This document shows positions 49,182 to 59,154 of a stretch of 64,000 nt of DNA, piece after piece (positions within the stretch are counted from its first letter, which is position 1; every line of letters starts with the position of its first letter). Source of the stretch: Isoetes taiwanensis (taxonomy: Eukaryota > Streptophyta > Lycopodiopsida > Isoetales > Isoetaceae). Where the stretch lies: NCBI GenBank assembly GCA_021234155.1, contig JAJEKV010000004.1, positions 20,377,619 through 20,441,618 of the forward strand. The letters run 5' to 3'. Position numbers and translations under genes: made by a program. The notes under the pieces were generated by a model. The model saw nothing but the letters and a program-made list of their open reading frames with translations. It did not search any database and was not told the DNA's origin.

Positions 49182-51333
49182 ACGCCGGTGTTGGCACCGT
49201 AGACATAAGTGCCTTGCTTACCATGGATTTGCTTACGATGCAAAATATTCCATTCGGTGATGGTGTGATGCTATCCCATCGGAACAAAACACGATGCTTA
49301 TCCCTTAAGAGAGTGTCGTTTGTCCTATTTTGCTTAGGAAGGCTGCTTCTGGTGATGGTGTAATGCTATCTAGCAGTGCAAAGAGAGTTTGTGGCCCTAT
49401 CTTTAAAGCAACGACAACGGCCCCATGGTTTGCAACAACGGAGGAAATAGCAAAGCTGGCGCCAGAAAGCAGAAAGCTCCCTGCAAATGGACGAACCGGT
49501 TTGAACAGGTTGCCCTTGAAGAAATTGGCATGCAAATCTTTGAAAACTCCGTTAAGCAAGAAAATAGTTTGAAAGCTTATATCACATTGATCTGCACTCA
49601 AAAATTCAGGTTAAACCCGTGGTAATCAAAGCCAAGCATAGACGTTGAAACTTGCACGACTGACATAGAGGCAATCATCTACTCGAAGCCCGCAGTGCTC
49701 GAAGGTGCCATAGCGTGAACCCTAGCCAAAAGAAATACCAAATTATCTAAGAAACTGACGTGGCATCATCTCCTCCATTGGCTTGATCAAATCTGAGGCG
49801 TCCAAATTAGGGCTGGGTCCAACACTTACACAATAACATTATAATATAAGACATACAAATGTGTGCTTACGTGCTTAGGTGCTGGAACAACAAATCACTT
49901 GAAAAGAATGACATCAATTTGGTTAAGTGTCAAAGAATTACAATGTTATTGGGAGACTGGCCATAATTTTTTCATGGGTCTCCTATGAAATTTTGTACAT
50001 GTCTGTGCCTTCTATTTTATCCATATCAATTTTAGGATATCTTACCACATGGCTGTGCACGGAGGCTTCGGGTTGTTTAATGAGCAACATATACTTGAAA
50101 TTACCCAAGAATTGATAACTTAAGATAACCTCATGCACTCCAAATTTTTGGCCCCATCCATCTTTGTATGAATCTTCAAGTGTGCATTTGGGTTCTGTGC
50201 ACTTAAGGATGTAGAAGTCCACACCCTCTGAATTGTCTACCTCAGCATTCACTGCAAAATTGTCACCTACCTCTACCAAATTACTGATCCATTCATTGGC
50301 TTGTTCAAGAGTCTCCTTTTTCTTCTCAACTCCTGGTTTTAAGTCAGTTACCTCCCACTTTCCAAATCTACCTGTATTGATGCAGGAGTCCCAATTATGA
50401 TCCATGCAAAACAAGCAGAAACATGACATGCATCTATGAGCAAGCCTGTTTGGTCTACTCCTGTTGACAGGTCTGATACAGTGAATCTTCTTTGTGCCTT
50501 TAAGTATTTCAATTTCATATTCTTGCATGTTTGCCACAACAGCAGGTTCAATTTCCCAAAAATATCTTTTGATCTCATCTGTTTCATCAAGCGGTAGGCT
50601 CGCTGAAATATGTACCACAGAAAATTTTACAATATCTTTAGCATGCCTCGGTTGCACACCATTGGGTTTGAGTTGTTCCTTACTTAGCGACCTTTTGATA
50701 ACAACACCGCACCATCATGTTCACCTTTACCATGAGCGTTGGCAAAGTAGTTCCACACTATTTCCTTGTCATTCATTGTGAAATACGCCTAAAAAAAAAA
50801 GTTTTTTCGACTTGAATTGTGATGAGCAGCCATCACTCCAAACCCAATGCTTCTCATACTCTATTTCCTGTTCCTTAAGCCATGCAACATGCTTTTGTAG
50901 GCAGTGTTCCACGAATAATGAGTCATGCACTTTATCATCAGAAATGTAAAAGTGAGTCTCTTTTATGATCTTCCTACCATTGTTGAGTCTATTCCTGATC
51001 TGCTCCAATCTTCTGTTCTTTTTTTTTCTTCTTTGGACAGTCTTCTTCTGTCTGCACAGGAACAGGAATATCAGCACTTTTGTCATGTCTATATGTTATG
51101 TGAACAAGTATAGAAACTTGGTCTGTATGCCAGTGCATTGACTGGGGCTCATTCTGGATCTTGATGCTGTAATTTTCTGCAAAGTCAATAACAGATACAA
51201 TTAAGCACAATTTCATTATATATGGACTTTTTCCAAGTCCATAAACGTCCCAAATTGATTTAAATTGTCTAGAATACAAGGTTTTAGGAGTGAAATCAGT
51301 CGATACTTTGGCAAGCTCCATACAAATATTACC

Positions 51334-51530
51334 TTATTCTCCAGGATTAAAGCAACCAATAAAAGAGAAACATTCCAACACATAAACGACAGATTATATT
51401 TACAACATTCCAACACATAAACTATATTATTCTCCAAGATTAAGGCAACCAATAGAAGAGAAACATTCCAACACATAAACGACAGATTATATTTACAACA
51501 TTCCAACACATAAACTACAGATTGTATTCA
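51334..51530. repeat. Tandem duplication, 93-bp unit, about two copies
   Basis: The segment starting TTATTCTCC at 51334 recurs 93 bp later at 51427 with few changes; each unit itself contains two AACATTCCAACACATAAAC strings. It lies in a non-coding part of the element B transposase gene. Confidence 0.85.
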
Positions 51531-51790
51531 TAGATAGTAGGAGTACCAAAGACTGCGTGTTGAAATCATCATCCAGCATTTTGAATCATAACATAGTATG
51601 CACTCATGATGACATGGCAAAATAAATGTAGATAATATTTTGTCGAAAAAGAAGATCTGAGCATGCAAGAATAAAACAGAGATCGTGGCTTGCAAGAGGA
51701 GAGCGATGTTTTAGCAAACCGCTGGAAGTTAGAAACCGAAGTTAGAATCTGTGGTCGGATTTAATGTAGATTTATGTGGCCTGGGTTTAC

Positions 51791-51862
51791 GGGATTTAGT
51801 GAGAAAGGATTTAAAGGATTTAGTGAGAAAGGATTTACGGGATTTAGTGAGAAAGGATTTTC
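51791..51862 (+). repeat. Tandem repeat, 24-bp unit, three copies
   Basis: Three consecutive copies of GGATTTAGTGAGAAAGGATT with a 24-bp period, in a non-coding part of the element B transposase gene. Confidence 0.85.
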
Positions 51863-52000
51863 CCTTGTAACCATATCTGGTCGGAAGTGCTATTGCCGAG
51901 TCTGCTAGCCTCTTCTTGATTCAAATATCAAGCTATATTCTGCTCTCTGCTATCAAACAGATGCAACTCCCTGGTCAATAAAAGGTAAATCAATAGATGG

Positions 52001-52525
52001 AAATTGGGCGATCGCCCAATTTAGTCTCCTCGAATTCATCTAAAAAGTTTATGTTATTGAAATCACTTACACATCAATTTCAATATCCCAAGCTTTGCAG
52101 CAAACAACGGTTGCTCTGTATCTTCGAATAGGTAATTGATGCAGTGGCTCTCCAGAAAACCTAGATCTGTCTGAACTTATTCGCGTTCTTTTGCACCTAC
52201 ACTTCACAGACAAGCACCTGCACTCTAACAAAACAAGCTCTCTAGATGGTGAGTTTCTTCTGTGAAAATACTTCAGCGAATTGCAATTTAAGGAAAGACA
52301 TGAAGCCAATGAAGTCCGACCAACTTACCGTCAACAAATGTAAAGCATAAGGTAAGCTTCGTTTCATCTGAAGAATCCAAACAAAGCGTCTGTCTATGGA
52401 GTTAAATTGGGCGACCGCCCAATTTAGCCTCCATAAACTTCAAAATAAAAGTTTTGCTGAGCAAATTTGGCAGCCGAAAAGAAAGTGTCTGCCGATACAA
52501 GTTAAATCCGGCGACCGCCCAATTT
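52001..52525. promoter_or_regulatory. Three spaced palindromes ATTGGGCGATCGCCCAAT
   Basis: 52001-52022 is a perfect 22-bp palindrome centred on GCGATCGC. One-mismatch or diverged copies lie at 52406-52427 (GCGACCGC) and 52504-52525 (CCGGCGACCGCCC). All are followed by TTTA or TTTAA. Three dispersed copies of one palindrome suggest protein-binding sites, for example for a regulator or transposase; that is inference. Confidence 0.45.
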
Positions 52526-54554
52526 AACCACATCAAATCCAATCCTGCACTCTTCTCGCTTTACTTCACAGAAAACACAAGCTATAGCCTTCAAAGTTCT
52601 AAGGATGAACTGTGCCTTCTGCAATCATGAGGAAATGCAAGCACGTCAAATAAAATACCCCTGCAAGCACAAGCAACTTCTTGTATATCATGTATCCTTA
52701 TAAAATACCAGATGAATTCCAGCATGCTCTGCCCTACAAAACTGAGCTGCTTCACCGGTTTCCTATTTGTCCTGCCAAATGAGCTTTTTCTGGAAATGAT
52801 GACACACACTGTTTAAACTGATTGGCCAGCCAATGTGCTATGTAATTGTGTGGAACAAAATCTGATATTACCTTCTTCACATCCTCTTGAAACTCTTTGG
52901 GACTTCTCTCCTTCTGTACTAATCTCAAGACAGGTTTGTACCTCAAAGCCTTTCTTGGATCCCTGAATTCTCTGTCCTGGTCCACAGGTTGCTTTTCAAA
53001 TGTCTTCCAAGTAACTAGTCTTGAACCCGTGCCATCCATTTCCACGTGGACATTTTCTAATTCTATCCAACCCACATTTTTTACACGCCAACATCAAGCG
53101 GTTATGATCAAACCACTCCTCATCATCACTTTTCTTTGCGGACCACTTGTCTCCATAAATCTTTGGTGCACTTGATTGTATGCTCCTTGGCTGCACATTA
53201 CGGGCGGGGCCACAAATCTCACGATGGCGGTTGCAATTGTCATGAACTCCACCCGATTTTCTCGGTGTTCAATCCACGCATGATGTATTCAAATTTCAAG
53301 TGGTAAATGCAGCAAAGCATGTATGCCTCTCACGCATCCTCCTTACAAAACTTCGGTTTCAACCACTCAAAAGTCTGCAATGCAATTTTGATATGAGGAT
53401 TCTCCTCTCTAAACACGAGGTAGAATTGCAAGCAACTGCCGGGGAAAATCGTGTGAATGCCAAATAAATGCTACATATAATGAACCCTACAATATAGGAT
53501 GAATACTTACTTGGCTGACTTCAAGAAAGTGAATTGGATGTTCCATCTTTATTCCTGTCTCTGATACATACTTCCTCACGTCTTTCTTGTATGGAGAAAC
53601 TCTTGTATTTTCTGTCCAGAACTTGATAACAGCTTCTCTATTGTAATCTAACATGCTATCCATCCGCTTCTTCCTCCTGAACATTGACCAAGGTCCTTCC
53701 CCTTTGTTAGCTTGCACCCTTCTTTGAAAAGCATTTGAAATTGTTTTTCTGGGGATGCTGAGCAATCTGGCCACTTTTGCTTGATTCAATGGCTTGACAC
53801 CATTTGTACTTGCTGCTGCCATTATCAAGGTGGACTTCCTTGCACGAAGCATGTCATGATTCCTCTCAAACTTATGTTCTTGCATTGTTTCCTTCAAACT
53901 CTTCACCATTTGCTCGGCCATAGTAACCTGCTTAGATTTCTTTATAGAAGCAATTGGTAAATCCCTTGCCCTCCAAAGAAGACTGTCAAGGATACGGCCT
54001 TTGTCATTGTCATCAACATTTGGTTGAATACTTCATAAATTTCTCCTGAAATTTCTCTTATTCTGCGGTCACTCAGTCTCAATTTCTTATTCTTCTTTGA
54101 AGGCGAATCTTTAGAAGGGGAATTCTTCTTCATTGCTACCTTCTTTGCATACAATCTCTGCCTCTGATCTCTCTTCCTTGCTGCATCAATGGCTCTGTAA
54201 ATTGAACGGGGAGAGGAATTGGGTTTCATCTATCCCGGATTTCCGTGTATTGCAAAATTGGTGAGGGCAAATTGTTGAATTTCGGTTCAGGCAATTCTTG
54301 GAAACAATTAGTCCCTCCATTTTGCTTGAATTCAAGATGGGTTAGCCCGCCATCCAGGAATATGGCGGGCTACAGGCATTCATGTTTCCGGCACCAAACA
54401 TGTTCATGATTCTCTCAGCCTGTCATTTGACGGGCGCGCACCCTACATGTCAATACTTCAATCACGCACGTCGTGTTTAAAACACACCGATTTTAAGCAC
54501 TTGTAAGCGGCGTCCGGACGGTGATTTCTGCTATCCAGTACCAATTTTGCACCC

Positions 54555-56287
54555 TAAATGCTCCGCATTATGGGCTCAGCTGACTCTGCCTTCCCCTTGT
54601 TTGGCTTTATTCCCTTGGAAGGTGCTTCCAGGTATAATGTGTGTACTAAGTTGTTGGGTATTCCCTTTGGAGGGGATGTTTCCATGGGGAGGGTGTGGGA
54701 TGAGATTTTGCAGGGGTTGCAGAAACACCTCAATTGGTGGAAGGGTAGCAAGTTGTCCATGGCAGGTAGGATCACTATTGCCAAGTCAGTATTTTGTAGC
54801 ACTCATGTGTATATAGCATCTGCAATGTTAGCTCCTGAGGGTAAGATACATGCTTTGGATAAGATTATTCGAAATTTTGTGTGGGGCAGGGATGATAAAG
54901 GGGCGGTTGTTAAAGTGGCTTGGTGGAAGTGTCTCCGCCCTCGGGCGGATGGGGGCTTGGCCATTCTGGATTTGGCGCTGCATAATAAGGTGTTGGTCTC
55001 AAGTTTGTTTGGAGCACTTTGCAGGATCATGGAGCATCTTCTCCTGGTGCGGCACTGTTGTTGCAGTCTCTTCGTCATTGTGTGGCATTTGGGAAGCCGT
55101 CTGTGCATGTGGAGTTGCCCTGGGCACTGTTGTATGGTCTCCGGCCTTTTCCACATGCATCCCCTTTTCTAACGGGGGTGTTACGGGTCTGGGATCATGT
55201 GCGTGTGCTCTTCCAGCTAGATTATGCCTCAGTTTATCACCACTCTTCTCCTTTCTTGTGGGTTCCTCTACCCCCTTCGCACTTGCCCTTGGTACTTTGT
55301 GCATGCTTTCGGACCTTGTGAAGCTGTTGGAGGCGGCTAGCATTGTGCTCACCTTGGAGGATTGGTATTGGGGTGGTCAGCTAGCCGTGGGAGTTCTTTC
55401 GAGCTCGTTTTTGCACGAGGGGATGGCCGGGCTATCGGGAACAAGTGGCGGGGAGTATTCGCTACACATACCTATAGTCCCTCGGGATGATGTGGTGGTG
55501 CAGGTTTGGAAGGTTCATCCGGGATGTTGTGTCTTCTTGTTTTGTGCGGTCTTGTTACCGGGTCGGCTGGCTATTCATGACACTCTGCCCCGCCGGGCAA
55601 GTGGTCTGCGGCTTCGGGTTCTCGATGGCGCTTCGGTTTGGGCGTGGACATGGAGCTCACTTCCCCACCGACGTTAGGGTGCTTACGTGGCGAGGTGGTG
55701 CCGCTGTATCGGGGTGAATGCCCTTGTGAGTCGGTTTAGGCGGGTGTGAGCCCTCTCGCCCTTGTTGTGGCCTTCATCATTGAGGCGTGGAGCATTATGC
55801 GGTTTTATGCCCTCATTTGCGGTGCCTAAGATTGGGTCGAGGCTCGTTTTTGGTGAGATTGACTAGCCCGGCCAGATTCTTTGCCTCATGTGTATCTGGT
55901 GCTTGGCGGCTCTTGCGGCAGCAAGCCTTGCATCTGTGCATGGCTTGGTTTGGTGTGGCTGATTTGAAAGCGGCGGCGGTTGTGGATCTTCGGGGGATTC
56001 AGCGACTGCGGACCCTCTCGATTCCTCGACTTCGGTACAAGCTATTTCAAAGCTTTACGGTGTTCGGGGATTAGTAGGCGGAAGTTTGCCATTTGTGGGA
56101 CTTCTTGGGTGTTGTAGATGGTGATGGTCGGTTTGTACAACAGTAGAGTTGCAGTCTTTCTGTGAGTTTGTTGTGGAGTGTCGAGGTATCGCTGTCTCTT
56201 TGGGGCAGTTCTCCTTCCTCCTCACTTGCTGTGTAACATTACCATTCTTTTAATATATTGATGACACAGTTCTTCAAAAAAAAAAAA
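54555..56287 (+). pseudogene. LINE B 3' part: RT C-terminus, zinc-binding region, poly(A)
   Basis: Starts in CSALWAQLTLPSP, continuous with the 5' part after removal of element B, then in another frame KHLNWWKGSKLSMAGRITIA, IIRNFVWG and WWKCLRPRADGGLAI, the usual RT thumb and C-terminal sequence of plant LINEs. The zinc-binding region is degraded over 55500-56070 (QQALHLCMAWFGV survives). It ends in A's at 56276-56287. Many frame changes. Confidence 0.8.
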
Positions 56288-57100
56288 TTTTTGAATCTAC
56301 CATGAAACACTCGAAGTAACATCTTGTTGCACTAACCTTGCTGCAACTTGGTGTTCATTACTGCAATGATCAATACTTTTGAAGACGAATTTGTCCATTA
56401 TGCTTTCTTTTCGCTGTGTTGGAGATATGGACAATCCATACTTGTTGACCATGTTGATTAGAAGCTCCTTACTTGGTTGAGCAACCATTTCACCTTCCTT
56501 TAGTATGTGGCTGCAAGTTTTGTGCCGATTTTTCGAATAAGATCAAGGAAATGTAAGCAATTGTCCAATTTTTTGAATAAGATCAAGAAAATGTAAGCAA
56601 TTGTTTAGCAATGGGATATGTCCAATGAAATTTGCTTCTAGCTTACTGACATGTATTATATTAAATAAAGAACGTTTAAAATAAACATGTCACTATTCCA
56701 ATCACACCATTATCTATTTGATATAAAAGCCAAAAATGTCACAGGTTGCAAAGATGGGCTACCGTTGCAGGAAACGTTCACCTAATGCACTATCTCAAAA
56801 TCTTTGGACTACGGATTCCCATTTTTCAATGGTAATTTGTCAAGCACGTCCTCATGCTTACCTTTCTTCCCATTGTCTCGTTGCTCATTTGAGTGTTGCT
56901 GCATATATTTTCTAATATATCGTAACATCCTTTTTTTTCCTGCTTTCTTCTTGTATCTTCCCAACATCATCTTCCTGCTGCTGTAGATTGTGAAGCAATT
57001 CTCTCCATGTAATCCTCCTGGTTTTCCTCATCCCTACTCAATGCTCCTACTTTTTACTCAAAGCTTTAGATTTACTACTTGCTTTATCTTTAAAGCTTTC
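56288..57100 (-). pseudogene. Possible coding remnant, unrecognised
   Basis: Minus-strand stretches read KELLINMVNKYGLSISP (56470-56420) and, about 57030-56820, RRITWRELLHNLQQQEDDVG and MLRYIRKYMQQHSNEQRDNG. They look coding but are separated by stops and show no known motif. Could be exons of a host gene at the LINE B insertion site. Confidence 0.25.
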
Positions 57101-57114
57101 AAGATTGTTTTCAT

Positions 57115-57255
57115 ATTCCTTGTGCCTCATATCTTGGCTAGTCTATTGGGTTAGCAATTAAGAGATCTTGTGTTCAAGTCTCTGGGGTCCGTCATATGTC
57201 CTCATGGACGCTGCCAATGTGGCATGACGTAAAAATACTATCTATCTATCTCTCC
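57115..57255 (+). mobile_element. tRNA-derived SINE-like element
   Basis: TGGCTAGTCTATTGGGTTAGC followed about 20 bp later by TGTGTTCAAGTCTC resembles the A and B boxes of a tRNA-derived SINE head. The body ends GACGTAAAAATAC followed by CTATCTATCTATC. A related tail (GGACGTTAAAAATCTACCTA) is at 196-218. Confidence 0.35.
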
Positions 57256-58699
57256 TATGCAGGTCCAGTTTGTGTGTTAACAAAACATCAGATTTCAAAA
57301 ATTAGGAAAACTGTGAAACAAAAAGACCAAATTACCTGGCTTTGGTGAAGTTGCTTTGCTAGATCTTGTAAAGTTGCTTCTTGTTAAATATTATTTTCTC
57401 AAGACATTACGTTAGAGACTTATCAAGCTTGTCCAGTCATCTGTCGCATTATTCCAGAGATGGAGGCTCAGAATAGTGGTAATGCCAAATCTAACGATGT
57501 CAACAACTAAACACACAAAAAGAGGCATTGTCTGGGCGCTCACAAAGTAGACACCATTCTGACGACAGTGCCAGTAACTATGCCAGTGCATCTGATAATC
57601 AGCACAGAGCAGAGTCTTCCGAGCCAGAAGTTATTGAGCAAGCATGTCTCAACACTATGATTTAGAATATTGCCAATGCGACAGAGGAGATATGCAGAGA
57701 CACGACATCCGAGGCAAGGCATATATATTTGTTTTCTTCTGGCAATTTGATCAGTGAAAGTTGATGGTTTTTCATGAACTGAATGCCAACCTAATTCGCA
57801 CCGTGCCCATGTTGCCAACATATATATTACACGCATTATAGTTGCACATCATGCTCAACATGGTTCTCCTATCAATGTCAATTTGCTCATACATTCGAAA
57901 CCCCGGAAGTATATCTTCCACCTTGTCTGATCCTTGTGGATCTCCATTGCCTTAAATTTTCCGTTGCACTAGAGCTACAACATATCTGCTTCTTTTTTGT
58001 CATGTTCAGTTTTTTTCCTCAATATTTTAGTCAACGCCATGTATTGTTCAGCATTTTTTTTCTCTAATTTGCAGATAATCCTTCTTTAGAACCATTGACA
58101 TATCTGTTGCAATGAATTACCACACGAACCTCAATGTTGTGTGAACCTGAAAAAAAAAGCATTCTTAGCTTAAAGCACGAATTAATTAATTAGAGAATTT
58201 TGGAATTCTCGTTTAGCATGAAATAGGTTCTTGGTTGTCTATAAAACACCGTAAGTGGTTGCAACAGAGTAAAAGTTGCCGTTTTTTTCGATGATTTTCG
58301 GCCACAACCAGCGATGTATCCGATTTCGACTTTTATAAGGCTATCCCAAGCTCCTTTCAGAGTAAGAGCTGTCCACAAGAAAGAGTAAAAATACTCAGCA
58401 GGATTGCGACGGCGAAGATTTGAAGCTGCTTAGCTAGCCCATGGATATAAGATCACAAGTCCATTAAGGTCTACATATGGATGAAAGGAAAACAAAGTGA
58501 TAGTGAAGATCGCGGCGGCGAACATTTTGAGCTGTGTAGCTACCCATCTGATTCGAATTCTTAATTTAGAAGAAGTCTGTAGAATCTAATCAACCTAAGA
58601 AAGTGCTAGCAAAGATCGCATCACAGAAATTTTAGACAAGAAACAAAACTCAAACAATAAGAAAACTCAAAGATGTGCAAATCTTCAAAGCCTTATACA
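57256..58699. other. Non-coding spacer
   Basis: No convincing ORF. Two related GC-rich blocks (about 58404-58445 and 58508-58550) share GCGNCGGCGAA followed by AGCTG and TAGCTA, echoing the GATCGCGGC motifs at 61-63 kb. Confidence 0.35.
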
Positions 58700-59023
58700 C
58701 ATAGATACCCGGATCGAGAACGTTTTCATCACGTGGACCTTCTCCCCGGAACCGGAACTGGAACGGGCGGGAACGGGAACTGCCGGAACGTGAATTTGAA
58801 CCTTTTAAAATTTAACTTTTAGGTCATTTGATAATGTTGAAATTTTATTTTTCTTTTCTCATGTTGGGAACGTTGTAACCGGAACGTCGGGAACGGAGTT
58901 CCCAATGACGTTCCCGGTAAGACATACTTTGGGAACGTAAGGAGAAGTTCCTGGAACGCCTCAAGCATGGGAACGCGTGTTGGAACGGGAACGAAGTGCG
59001 GAACGGGGTTCTGGGTATCTATG
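58700..59023. mobile_element. hAT-like MITE full of GGAACG repeats
   Basis: The ends read inward CATAGATACCCGGA and CATAGATACCCAGA. The flanks CTTATACA (58692-58699) and GTTATACA (59024-59031) are an 8-bp duplication with one change. The interior is a degenerate array of GGAACG and GGGAACG in both strands. The 8-bp duplication fits hAT; the repetitive interior is unusual. Confidence 0.75.
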
Positions 59024-59154
59024 GTTATACATTATATTCCTCAGATATAGCAATGTACATTTCTTTACCAGAGGGGCAGAATTTACTCCATCTGGGTTTC
59101 TGATACTGATTCAGGTACAACACCTATCTCAGCAGATATCCTAGCAACATGTTC

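Larger units (their letters stand above)
49983..54229 (-). pseudogene. DDE-type transposase of element B, broken copy
   Basis: Minus-strand counterpart of the element A transposase, same motif order: basic region (54229-53942), DNA-binding region with TENTRVSPYKKDVR ending LEVSQ at a donor (53921-53520), Cys/His segment (about 53440-53000, with LACKKCGLDRIRKC), region VISDFVPHNYIAHW (52900-52820), VSVIDFAENYS (about 51190), WVWSDGCSSQFK (about 50830), HGKGEHDG (about 50725) and the C-terminal CFCLFCMDHNWDSC block (50657-49983). Stops in the Cys/His exon and frameshifts after KSKKLFF and after HGKGEHDG disable it. Large inserts or introns (51.3-52.8 kb) separate the core blocks. Confidence 0.8.
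40812..54554. mobile_element. Element B: 13.7 kb DNA transposon with TAAA duplication
   Basis: The left end GGGTGTAAAATCGCTAGTGG and the right end read inward, GGGTGCAAAATTGGTACTGG, match at 16 of 20 positions. Each end is flanked by TAAA (40808-40811, 54555-54558). Deleting the element plus one TAAA restores LINE reading from LLN-stop-GK into CSALWAQ. Inside, a plus-strand HAD gene and a minus-strand transposase gene converge, as in element A, with a small acidic-protein gene and several younger insertions between them. A 4-bp duplication is known for Sola-type transposons; the assignment here is inference. Confidence 0.8.
40082..56287 (+). mobile_element. LINE B, 5'-truncated, interrupted by element B
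   Basis: Plus-strand LINE starting inside the reverse transcriptase (about 40082) and ending in an A-run at 56276-56287 after TTCTTC, the same tail as LINE A. Element B splits it at 40811/54555; rejoining the two sides across one TAAA gives continuous RT coding sequence. The left edge is uncertain and I found no exact target duplication. Confidence 0.75.

Noticed and set aside
51216-51509. ORF with repeated LECCKYNLSFMCWNVSLLL
   Set aside because: The peptide repeat is only the translation of the 93-bp tandem duplication in non-coding sequence.
54547-54816. Plus-strand ORF starting before the LINE junction
   Set aside because: It crosses the element B end and the LINE; only the part from CSALWAQ onward is LINE coding sequence.
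40020-56320. Target duplication for LINE B
   Set aside because: Flanking strings near 40068 and 56288 (AATTTGATTACCTA-like against AATTTTTGAATCTACC) are similar but not the same; not accepted as a duplication.
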